Below are positions 26,803 through 34,048 of a DNA stretch of 64,000 nucleotides, piece after piece. The notes under the pieces were generated by a model. It had not been told where the DNA came from. It made no database searches and saw only the letters and a list, made by a program, of their open reading frames with translations. Every line of letters begins with the position of its first letter. The first letter of the stretch is position 1. The position numbers and the translations under genes are program-made. The DNA is from CAIQPV01 sp964480365 (GTDB lineage: Bacteria > Pseudomonadota > Gammaproteobacteria > Burkholderiales > Gallionellaceae). The stretch spans positions 1 to 64,000 of the forward strand of contig CAYZPM010000013.1 of assembly GCA_964480365.1 (NCBI GenBank), read 5' to 3'.

Positions 26803-27624
26803 TTAGATGCCTCTCAACAATTCGTTAATACCCACCTTGCCGCGAGTTTTTTCATCTACTTTTTTTACTATCACTGCGCAGTACAAGCTGTAGCTGCCGT
26901 CTTTGGAAGGCAGGTTGCCGCTGACCACAACTGAGCCTGCCGGGACGCGCCCATAGCTTACCTCTCCGGTTTCGCGGTCATAAATTTTTGTACTCTGGCC
27001 GATGAACACGCCCATTGAGATCACTGAGCCTTCTTCCACGATCACGCCCTCGACGACTTCCGAGCGTGCACCGATAAAACAATTATCTTCGATAATGGTG
27101 GGGTTGGCTTGCACCGGTTCCAGCACGCCGCCGATGCCGACGCCGCCGCTCAAATGCACGTTTTTGCCGATCTGCGCGCAGGAGCCGACGGTGGCCCAAG
27201 TGTCCACCATGGCGCTCTCATCCACGTACGCACCGATGTTCACGTAAGAAGGCATTAGCACCACGTTCTTGGCTATGAATGCACCCTTGCGCGCCGAAGC
27301 AGGCGGCACCACGCGAAAGCCGCCATCACGGAATTCTTTGGAGTTGTAGTCGGCAAACTTGGACTGCACCTTGTCGTAATAATTGGTGAAGCCACCCTTG
27401 ATGAAGGAATTGTCCTCCATGCGAAACGATAGCAGCACAGCCTTTTTGAGCCATTGGTGGGTGACCCACTGCCCGTTAATTTTCTCCGCAACGCGCAGCT
27501 TGCCATGGTCGAGAAGATCAATCACGGTAGTGACGGCTTCTTTCAGCTTGGCATCCACGGTGCGCGGCGTAATGTCGGCACGGCGTTCAAAGGCGGGATC
27601 GATGATGGCTTGCAGTTGTTCCAT
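26803..27624 (-). CDS. dapD: Tetrahydrodipicolinate N-succinyltransferase
   Basis: 273-residue acyltransferase making N-succinyl-2-amino-6-oxopimelate in the succinylase branch of lysine/DAP synthesis. The N-terminal helical domain (about 1-95) is followed by a left-handed beta-helix with hexapeptide repeats (IGAYVDESAMVDTWATVGSC, then GVGIGGVLEP and IGARSEVVEGV) and the C-terminal segment ELLRGI. Length matches DapD exactly. Both flanks hold copies of the family B repeat. dapC and dapE are nearby, but dapC is separated by an inserted block. Confidence 0.97.
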   Translation of the reverse strand: MEQLQAIIDPAFERRADITPRTVDAKLKEAVTTVIDLLDHGKLRVAEKINGQWVTHQWLKKAVLLSFRMEDNSFIKGGFTNYYDKVQSKFADYNSKEFRDGGFRVVPPASARKGAFIAKNVVLMPSYVNIGAYVDESAMVDTWATVGSCAQIGKNVHLSGGVGIGGVLEPVQANPTIIEDNCFIGARSEVVEGVIVEEGSVISMGVFIGQSTKIYDRETGEVSYGRVPAGSVVVSGNLPSKDGSYSLYCAVIVKKVDEKTRGKVGINELLRGI

Positions 27625-27648
27625 GATTTTTTCCAGTTAAATTTTAAA

Positions 27649-27764
27649 GTTGGTAGACGTAAGACGTAAGTCGTGAGTTAAAAACAAAACCCGCCCTTCG
27701 GCTACGCTCAGGACAGGCTCCGCGACAACACCAACTAATAACTTACGTCTTAAGTCTTACGTCT
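27649..27764. repeat. AGACGTAAG inverted-repeat element (family B), copy 2
   Basis: Upstream of dapD. TTGGTAGACGTAAGACGTAAG is mirrored by CTTACGTCTTAAGTCTTACGTCT. The centre carries an extra segment (CCTTCGGCTACGCTCAGGACAGG) reminiscent of family C repeats, as if one element had inserted into or recombined with another. Confidence 0.85.
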
Positions 27765-27968
27765 GAATTCACGATTGAATTCAGCGATGCACTTCCAATG
27801 TGCAATGGGTGCGATATTACCCATAAATATGGATGTGCGGCAAACAATCATTGACCGCGTGAAGCTGGCGTTTGAGATCGTCGGCGTGGAAGCTACCCTG
27901 AATATCCCGTCCGTTACGCGCTACGTTCTCAATTGGCGCTGGGATTGGGATATTCTGCCGATTTTGGA

Positions 27969-28376
27969 TTATCGAATTTCCGCCAGCAACTCCGGGTGCT
28001 TGTCCAGCAGCTTGAGCAACAGCACGGTGGATTTGTGCGGCTGCGTTTTGCCGCGCTCATAGTCGGAAAAGGCACTCACACCGCCACCAAACAGTTTACC
28101 TGCATCGGCTTGGCGTAAGCCGAGTTTTTTGCGAATGGCGCGCAACGAGGATGCCCGCTCGGCATTCGCCTGTCGGCGTAACTCGGACAGAGCTGCGCTG
28201 AAACGTTTGCCCTCTTCGTCGTCGAATTCGCATTCCCCGCATACTGGACAATGCCAGCCTGAAACTTGCGGCACAAGTACGGACAGCGAGTCTATTTTTA
28301 TTTCCTTATCGACCAGCCCATGCACCAGCAGTGTGCCATCGTCGCACTGAAGGCAATACCGTTTATCTTTGCTCAT
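27969..28376 (-). CDS. mqsA: MqsA-type antitoxin
   Basis: 135-residue type II antitoxin. The N-terminal zinc domain (CLQCDDG and CPVCGEC) is followed by an HTH-XRE domain (about 68-130) with IRKKLGLRQADAGKLFGGG and FSDYERGKTQPHKST. The start at 28376 is fixed by AAAGGAG six bases upstream. The gene lies 29 bases after mqsR. Toxin-first order is the hallmark of mqsRA. It is expected to bind MqsR and repress its own promoter. Confidence 0.93.
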   Translation of the reverse strand: MSKDKRYCLQCDDGTLLVHGLVDKEIKIDSLSVLVPQVSGWHCPVCGECEFDDEEGKRFSAALSELRRQANAERASSLRAIRKKLGLRQADAGKLFGGGVSAFSDYERGKTQPHKSTVLLLKLLDKHPELLAEIR

Positions 28377-28405
28377 GTTAAAGCTCCTTTCATTCATTGT
28401 AATGC

Positions 28406-28708
28406 TCATAATTCCTTGAACTGAATCACCACTGTCCCGGCCTGAATGGTCAGTTTGATATAGGCGGTTTTACCGTTGGGGCAGGGTGCGTGATACACGT
28501 CTTGCCACACCCGATGATCTCGGTTTGTAGTCATGCTTTTGAACAGCATTCCACGCTGCAAACCAAGTACGACAGACAATCCTTCCGCCTCGTTCAAACC
28601 CATAGTATCAAGCCCACGCAATGCAGTTTCCGTGAATGCATCAAGACCGCGTGTGAGCACAACTGATTTAATGGCCTCCAGATCGTAGTGGGCTTTGTGC
28701 TTTTCCAT
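28406..28708 (-). CDS. mqsR: MqsR-type mRNA interferase toxin
   Basis: 100-residue RelE-fold endoribonuclease; E. coli MqsR (98 residues) cuts mRNA at GCU. The conserved block FKSMTTNRDHRVWQDVYHAP aligns with the E. coli FYKSMTTYSDHTIWQDVYRP, and the protein ends IQFKEL (E. coli VSFKEK). No Shine-Dalgarno sequence precedes the ATG at 28708, and the best promoter places the transcript start at about the ATG (see promoter and findings). The locus sits between dapD and the SGNH-like gene in an inserted block. Confidence 0.93.
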   Translation of the reverse strand: MEKHKAHYDLEAIKSVVLTRGLDAFTETALRGLDTMGLNEAEGLSVVLGLQRGMLFKSMTTNRDHRVWQDVYHAPCPNGKTAYIKLTIQAGTVVIQFKEL

Positions 28709-28715
28709 AGCGTTA

Positions 28716-28744
28716 ATTTTACGGATTGGATAAATTTAAGTCAA
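28716..28744 (-). promoter_or_regulatory. mqsRA promoter with overlapping direct repeats
   Basis: The minus strand reads TTGACT (28744-28739), a 17-base spacer, then TAAAAT (28721-28716), close to the sigma-70 consensus. Two near-identical 18-base segments, TTTACGGATTGGATAAAT (28718-28735) and TTTATGGATTAGATAAGT (28751-28768), are 33 bases apart, about three helical turns. One overlaps the promoter, so they are candidate antitoxin operators. Confidence 0.65.
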
Positions 28745-28890
28745 TCAAAATTTATGGATTAGATAAGTTAATAATGTGGGCGTGGCAGTGGGGAAAGCCG
28801 CTGATTTAGATTAAACAGACCAGTTATAGCAGGTCGTAAACCTACAACACCCAGTCGCTAGCCTAAATCAAATCCAAGGTAGCGCAGGTA

Positions 28891-29000
28891 AGGAAACGCG
28901 GATTTATTCGTCATCCCCGCGAAGGCGGGGATCCAGTGCTTTTATCTACTGGGTTCCCGCTTTCGCGGGAACGACGAAACCGTATAAGTCCGCGTTTCCT
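28891..29000. repeat. Nested palindromic element with family A core (copy 2)
   Basis: Outer arms AGGAAACGCGGATTTA (28891-28906) and TAAGTCCGCGTTTCCT (28985-29000) pair with one mismatch. Inside, 28909-28976 is a family A repeat made of two hairpins (CCCCGCgaagGCGGGG and TTCCCGCtttcGCGGGAA) separated by a short spacer. Confidence 0.8.
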
Positions 29001-29117
29001 AAGGTATTTGCGGATTAAGTCAAGTTAGAACGCAAAGCATAAAGTGCGCCCATCGTCGCCCACCCCAGTTCCGCGCCGGGAGTGGGGCGAGTGAAGTAAC
29101 GCTGGATCAGGTCGAAT

Positions 29118-30263
29118 TCAGTTGGCATGCTGAGACAATAAACTTTCAAGTTGTCGCAAAAATTCCGGGTGTTCGCTGAGGTAAGCTGCACGCTCTTTAA
29201 GCTCTCTAGCTTCACGATCCCTCAGATTGGCCGATGAAAGTCGCTCCCCGAATTCAGGCGGCTTAATGGCGAACATTTCATCAAGCATGATATTGCCAAA
29301 TTCAGTATTGAAATGCGCGTTGTCTTGCCAATAGACACCGGGGGCATCAGAAATTGTCTCGGTGCCAATCGCATGGTAGCCTTCAAAATCCCACACCTCC
29401 ACAAGGCTGTTTTTTTCTGCCTCTACTACAGAAACGATTTGTGCGAGGGCGTCCCAGCGTGCCTGTCGCGTGCCACACTGGTACTCCTGTTCAAACGTCA
29501 ATGAATGACGTGGATAAACCACGAGTTTCAGCACGATACCCCTCTCGATAGCTTTGCGCACAATTTCACGCAGACCGCTCAAATCCAAATTTGGCTGCTT
29601 GGGTAAAAGGGTTGAAGGCGGTTTTGCACTGATCTGATTGATTTTGCATGGTTTATAATATTTAGCGAAAACATCGCGAAAGCGGCCTTCTGTTCCGGAA
29701 TCCAACCTCGCATAAAAAAACAAACCTTCGGGCGTGTGGCTGGGTTTTAGCTTGTGTTGGTAGCGCACAGTTGAGATCGAAGATGTTAGTGCATTGTAGG
29801 AAAACAGGAAGGCACTTTCATCCGTATTTTCCATTTTGGCAATGTCTGCTTTGCAATCCACTTGCGGCATGGCATCCGGATGGATGCCAAGCACAATCTG
29901 GCGCAATGCTGCATCTTTCGAAAGTGCGAACTGCACGTCGCATGCAACCATTTTCCATGGTGCTCCCGCCAATGCAAAGTTATAGCTCTTTCCCGTGGCA
30001 CGCAATGCGGGGTGCAACGGATCAAAACCAATCTCGGAATATGAACTGCCAAATATTAGGGAGGTAGGTTGTTCACGTTGCACCAGTCCAGGCTTGACAT
30101 GCCGCTCATAATTCTGAAATTTCGACTTGATGGCATTAAATCCATCAATTGAAATATCCTGGTAATACCAGAACGGATCTACCACACGATTGAACGCCAC
30201 CGTCAGCGCGGAAAGGAATAGGAGTATCGCAGTAAAAACAAATAGATATTTATTGGCTGACAT
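29118..30263 (-). CDS. SGNH-hydrolase-like protein, MBOAT partner (AlgJ/AlgX-like)
   Basis: 381-residue protein with one N-terminal membrane anchor (about 7-25) and a periplasmic domain. FGSSYSEIGFDP resembles the GDS nucleophile block and WQDNAHFNTEFG supplies a DxxH-type pair, as in the SGNH-fold acyltransferases/esterases that accompany MBOAT proteins in alginate and other polysaccharide O-acetylation systems. Its ATG follows the MBOAT stop with zero gap, so the two are translationally coupled. The likely role is to pass an acyl group from the MBOAT to an extracellular glycan (inference). No glycan synthesis genes are adjacent. Confidence 0.75.
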   Translation of the reverse strand: MSANKYLFVFTAILLFLSALTVAFNRVVDPFWYYQDISIDGFNAIKSKFQNYERHVKPGLVQREQPTSLIFGSSYSEIGFDPLHPALRATGKSYNFALAGAPWKMVACDVQFALSKDAALRQIVLGIHPDAMPQVDCKADIAKMENTDESAFLFSYNALTSSISTVRYQHKLKPSHTPEGLFFYARLDSGTEGRFRDVFAKYYKPCKINQISAKPPSTLLPKQPNLDLSGLREIVRKAIERGIVLKLVVYPRHSLTFEQEYQCGTRQARWDALAQIVSVVEAEKNSLVEVWDFEGYHAIGTETISDAPGVYWQDNAHFNTEFGNIMLDEMFAIKPPEFGERLSSANLRDREARELKERAAYLSEHPEFLRQLESLLSQHAN

Positions 30264-31798
30264 TTAAAACTGGAAATAAATAAATTCGCTCAATTCGGAA
30301 ATACTTAACAGACCGAACAACGCGATGACCGCGTGAATGGCAGCCCACTTATAACTCAATTTCCACGTCATCCGAGTGGTGGCCATATTATCCGGCACAT
30401 CAAGCGCAGGCCGGAAGCGTTGCATGATTTGTTGCGTGTTGGGGGCAAGCCAAATCACCAACAACTCGACCAAAATATAGTTGCGTGTGTTGTCAGACTC
30501 TCGTTCATTCATTACTAAAGGGTTGGTTGGATGCATCTCAAACCCCAGCATCGCCTGCACGATGGCGAGCGCATGACCGAAAGTGTCCGCCCGAAAAAAC
30601 ACCCAAGCCACGGTGACGACGAGGAAAGTGAGTAATGCCGAAACCAGGTGAATTGGCTTGGGAAGCGGCTGGTTTGGGTCATGTCCCAGCTTGCGCCGCA
30701 CAGTGTGCCAGCCGTGATTGATGGTCAGATATAGCCCATGCAGACCGCCCCACACGACGAAAGTCCAGCCCGCGCCGTGCCACAGTCCACCAAGTAGCAT
30801 GGTCGCCATCAGGTTCAGATAGCGGCGCGCCATGCCCTTGCGGTTACCACCAAGAGGGATATAGAGATAGTCACGTAAAAAGCGCGATAGTGTCATGTGC
30901 CAACGCCGCCAGAACTCGATGATGTTCACAGACTTGTAGGGCGAATGAAAATTGAGCGGCAGGATGACGCCGAACATGCGCGACAAGCCGATGGCCATGT
31001 CAGAGTAGCCGGAGAAATCAAAGTACAGTTGCAACGTATAGCACAGCGCGCCCCCCCAAGCCTCGATGAAGGTAAGCTGCAACCCAGCCGCCGGGGCGTT
31101 GAATATTGGCCCGACATATGCTGCGATACCATCGGCCAAGATGACTTTCTTGAACAGGCCGATGAAGAAGATGGTCAGCCCCACCGCCATGTTCTCATAG
31201 CTGAAACGGTAAGTGGAAGCGTGGGCGAACTGCGGCATCATCTCCTTGTGGTGTAGCACCGGCCCAGCGATTAGATGCGGGAAATAGGTGACGAACAGGG
31301 TGTAGTGGACGAAGTTGTATGCCTTCACTTTACCTTGGTATGTGTCCACCAGAAAGGCGATTTGAGTGAAGGTAAAGAAGGAAATGCCGAGCGGAAGAAT
31401 GACTTCACCGATGTGCAGCGAGACGCCAGCGAAGTGGTTTAGATTTTCAGCGAAGAAGTTGGCGTATTTGAAATATCCCAACAGAATTAGATTGACAGCA
31501 ATCGCCCCAGCCAGCAGCATTTTTGACTGACTGACTGACTGACTGACTGACTGACTGACTGACTGACTGACTGACTGACTGGCGACTCTATGTCCGATCA
31601 AATAGCCTGCAGCATAATTGAACACGATAGAGCCAAGCAGTAATCCCACAAAGCGTACATCCCACCAGCCGTAGAAAAAAGTGAAGCAGCGGCAAGCCAT
31701 AGAGAAGCTAACGTGTGGTTGTGTTTCCCAATGAGGTAAAACCCGAAAAGCACAATCGGGAGAAATGCAAAAATAAAAACGTAGGAGTTGAAGAGCAT
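30264..31798 (-). CDS. MBOAT-family O-acyltransferase with in-frame tetranucleotide tract and apparent frameshift
   Basis: Multi-pass membrane O-acyltransferase, about 511 residues if the frame is restored. Family blocks are clear: YFDFSGYSDMAIGLSRMFG, FWRRWHMTLSRFLRDYLYIP and GLWHGAGWTFVVWGGLHG with the catalytic-type histidine. The N terminus (MLFNSYVFIFAFLPIVLFGF, from ATG 31798) lies in one frame. After SLWLAAASLF it must move to the frame of FYGWWDVRFVGLLLG; the coding-strand T6 (31675-31680) is one T short of what is needed. In the present sequence the long frame begins at ATG 31700 and would lack the first helix. A loop holds (GTCA)14, bases 31524-31579, read as Ser-Gln-Ser-Val repeats. 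The start is 6 bases after the dapC stop. Confidence 0.85.
31524..31581. repeat. Tetranucleotide microsatellite (TGAC)14 within the MBOAT gene
   Basis: Fourteen perfect TGAC units plus TG on the plus strand (GTCA on the coding strand). Twelve bases encode Ser-Gln-Ser-Val, so the tract is open in this frame. Gain or loss of one unit shifts the frame; three units keep it. Such perfect coding tetranucleotide arrays are the signature of phase-variable genes. Confidence 0.97.
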
Positions 31799-31804
31799 TG
31801 TGCG

Positions 31805-33016
31805 TTAGGTAAGGGCTGAAACAAATTCAACGATGCGTTGCGCGGCTTCCACTGTTTCACCCAGTTCCGCCACCAGTGCGATTCGCACAAAGTTTTCGCC
31901 CGGATTCATGCCGCGCGCCTCGCGCGCGAGGAAGCTTCCCGGTAACACTGACACATTATAGTCGCGATACAGGTGTTGCGCGAAAACGGTGTCGGCCATC
32001 GGCACGCGCAGCCACAGGTAAAAGCTGGCATCCGGCAGGGTGACTGGTAGCACCGCTTGGAGGGTTTCGACTACGCGAGAAAATTTTTCCGCATACAGGC
32101 GGCGGTTTTCGGCGACGTGTGCATCATCTTGCCAAGCTGCGATGCTGGCTGCCTGGATCGCCGGGTTCATGGCACAGCCGTGGTAGGTGCGGTATAGAGT
32201 GAATTTCTCCAGTAATTTCGCATCGCCAGCCACGAAGCCGGAGCGCATACCCGGCACGTTGGAACGTTTGGATAAACTGGAGAATACCACCAGATTCTTG
32301 TAATCGCCGCGCCCAAGTTGCTGTGCGGCTTGCAGTGCACCGAGCGGTGGGGTATCGAAATAGATTTCCGAGTAGCACTCGTCCGAGGCGATGACGAAGC
32401 CGTAGCGGTCGGACATCTCGAACAGGGTCTTCCATTCTTCCAGGAGCATCACATGGCCGTTTGGATTGCCCGGCGAACAGACATAGATGAGCTGGGTGCG
32501 CTGCCATACCTCGTCCGGCAGTTGCTCGAAATTCAATGCGTAATTGTCTTCCGGCAGCGTGTTGAGGAAGTGCGGCATAGCTCCGGCCAGCAACGCCGCC
32601 CCTTCATAAATCTGGTAAAACGGATTAGGACAGACTACAACAGGGGCGCTATGCGTGCGGTCAATCACTGTCTGGGCAAAGGCGAACAGTGCCTCGCGGC
32701 TGCCATTGACGGGAAGAATTTGCGTTTTTGGATTCAAAGCGGGAGTCTTCGCATCCAGCGCAGGAATGCTATAGCGCCGTTGCAGCCAGTCGGCAATGCT
32801 GCCGCGCAACGCGTCGCCACCTGCGGTTGTGGGATAATTCGCCAGCCCGCCAAGATTGGCGGCGAGCGCGTCCTTGATGAACTGCGGTGTGGCGTGCTTG
32901 GGTTCCCCAATGTGCAAGCTAATCGCGCGGAGTGCCGGATTCGGTGTCACTTCCCGGAACAGCGCGGCGAGTTTCTGGAATGGGTAGGGTTGTAAACGGT
33001 TTAGGTCTGGGTTCAT
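31805..33016 (-). CDS. dapC: Succinyldiaminopimelate aminotransferase DapC
   Basis: Class I/II PLP aminotransferase of 403 residues acting between DapD and DapE in lysine/DAP synthesis. PLP lysine lies in SSLSKRSNVPGMRSG. Other anchors are NPFYQIYEGAALLAGA, SPGNPNGHV and DECYSEIYFD. N-terminal MNPDLNRLQPYPFQKLAALF is typical of the betaproteobacterial DapC group. In relatives dapC is usually close to dapD; here mqsRA, the SGNH-like gene and the MBOAT gene lie between. The MBOAT frame starts 6 bases after the dapC stop, so acylation genes may be read from the dapC promoter. Confidence 0.92.
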   Translation of the reverse strand: MNPDLNRLQPYPFQKLAALFREVTPNPALRAISLHIGEPKHATPQFIKDALAANLGGLANYPTTAGGDALRGSIADWLQRRYSIPALDAKTPALNPKTQILPVNGSREALFAFAQTVIDRTHSAPVVVCPNPFYQIYEGAALLAGAMPHFLNTLPEDNYALNFEQLPDEVWQRTQLIYVCSPGNPNGHVMLLEEWKTLFEMSDRYGFVIASDECYSEIYFDTPPLGALQAAQQLGRGDYKNLVVFSSLSKRSNVPGMRSGFVAGDAKLLEKFTLYRTYHGCAMNPAIQAASIAAWQDDAHVAENRRLYAEKFSRVVETLQAVLPVTLPDASFYLWLRVPMADTVFAQHLYRDYNVSVLPGSFLAREARGMNPGENFVRIALVAELGETVEAAQRIVEFVSALT

Positions 33017-33024
33017 TTTTTTTC

Positions 33025-33093
33025 CGTCATTCCGGGCTTGACCCGGAATCCAGCGATGTCATTTGACTGGATTCCCGCTTTTGCGGGAATGAC
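33025..33093. repeat. Family A palindromic repeat, copy 3
   Basis: Between divergent dapC and the EamA transporter gene. CGTCATTCCGGG...CCCGGAATCCAG is followed by CTGGATTCCCGCttttGCGGGAATGAC. Two hairpins joined by a short spacer, as in copies 2 and 5. Confidence 0.85.
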
Positions 33094-33139
33094 AACTTTT
33101 GTATTTGTTTAGATTAACCGGATTATAAAGGCGCAACCT

Positions 33140-34048
33140 GTGGCATCAAAACAAAAAGTTTTATCGGTAAGCAGTCTGCTGAGTGGGGCGATGGTCTGGG
33201 GATTGATGTGGTATCCGTACCGTATCCTTCAGGGGGCGGGGGTTTCCGGTGAACTGGCGACCTTGCTGACCTATGCAATCGCACTGATTTTCGGCTTGCT
33301 GGCTACGGGGCCGGTATGGCGTGAGTTGCGTACAGCCGGGTGGTGGGGGATTGCCCTCATGCTGAGCTCAGGCTGGACCAATTTTGGTTACGTGCTGGCC
33401 ATTCTGGACGGCGAGGTGATGCGCGTGTTGCTGCTGTTTTACCTTGCACCTTTATGGACGGTACTCTTCGCGCGCTGGATGCTTGGTGAAAAATTAAACA
33501 CTTACGGCTATGCCATCATCTCGCTGTCGTTGGGCGGAGCGTTCATCATGCTATGGAATCCGGAACACGGATGGCCGCTGCCGCAAAATCGGGCCGAATG
33601 GATCGGTCTTTCGGCGGGAATGGGTTTTGCGATGTTGAATGTTCTGGTGCGACGTACGCAACACCTGAGCGTGAATTTCAAATCTGCCAGCGTCTGGCTC
33701 GGCACCGTGCTGCTTACCGGCCTGTCGCTGCTTTATCACGGCAATCTTGTGCCGCAGGTGCAAAGCATCAGCCTGGATGCGTGGTGGATGCTGGCGCTGA
33801 TCGGGCTGGTGCTGTGCGCCACCAGTATCATTGTGCAATATGGCCTGACGAATTTACCGGCCAATCAAGCTATCGTACTGTTTCTTTCCGAACTGGTCTT
33901 CGCCGCTGTGTCGTCGTATTTTCTGGCTGGAGAAGAAATGGGGCTGCGGGAAATTATCGGCGCAATATTGATCGTGTCGGCCAGCCTGCTTTCTGGGAAA
34001 ATACATATTGAACCTCCTTTGATTATCACTAACGAGATCAGGTCATGA
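33140..34048 (+). CDS. EamA/DMT-superfamily transporter
   Basis: Inner-membrane permease of 302 residues with about ten helices in two EamA halves (about 10-135 and 155-290). Anchors include WGLMWYPYRILQGAG, LLLFYLAPLWTVLFARWML...GE and LTNLPANQAIVLFLSELVFAAVSSYFLAGE. The start is GTG at 33140 since no upstream ATG fits. Substrate is unknown. Its TGA overlaps the ATG of purT (ATGA), so the two are coupled, which may only reflect genome compaction. Confidence 0.88.
   Translation: MASKQKVLSVSSLLSGAMVWGLMWYPYRILQGAGVSGELATLLTYAIALIFGLLATGPVWRELRTAGWWGIALMLSSGWTNFGYVLAILDGEVMRVLLLFYLAPLWTVLFARWMLGEKLNTYGYAIISLSLGGAFIMLWNPEHGWPLPQNRAEWIGLSAGMGFAMLNVLVRRTQHLSVNFKSASVWLGTVLLTGLSLLYHGNLVPQVQSISLDAWWMLALIGLVLCATSIIVQYGLTNLPANQAIVLFLSELVFAAVSSYFLAGEEMGLREIIGAILIVSASLLSGKIHIEPPLIITNEIRS

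Larger units (their letters stand above)
28709..29117. other. Gene-free interval: mqsRA control region and palindromic element
   Basis: Holds the mqsRA promoter region (28709-28770) and a 110-base palindromic element (28891-29000). I see no gene; the small frames here are shadows of the repeat. Confidence 0.6.

Noticed and set aside
27829..28062. Open frame on the plus strand (MDVRQTIIDRVKLAFE...) downstream of mqsA
   Set aside because: The first 45 residues look somewhat protein-like, but there is no ribosome site and its end runs antisense through mqsA. At most a fragment; not listed as a gene.
31524..31581. TGAC array as a CRISPR-like or minisatellite structure
   Set aside because: There are no spacers; it is a perfect 4-base microsatellite within a reading frame.
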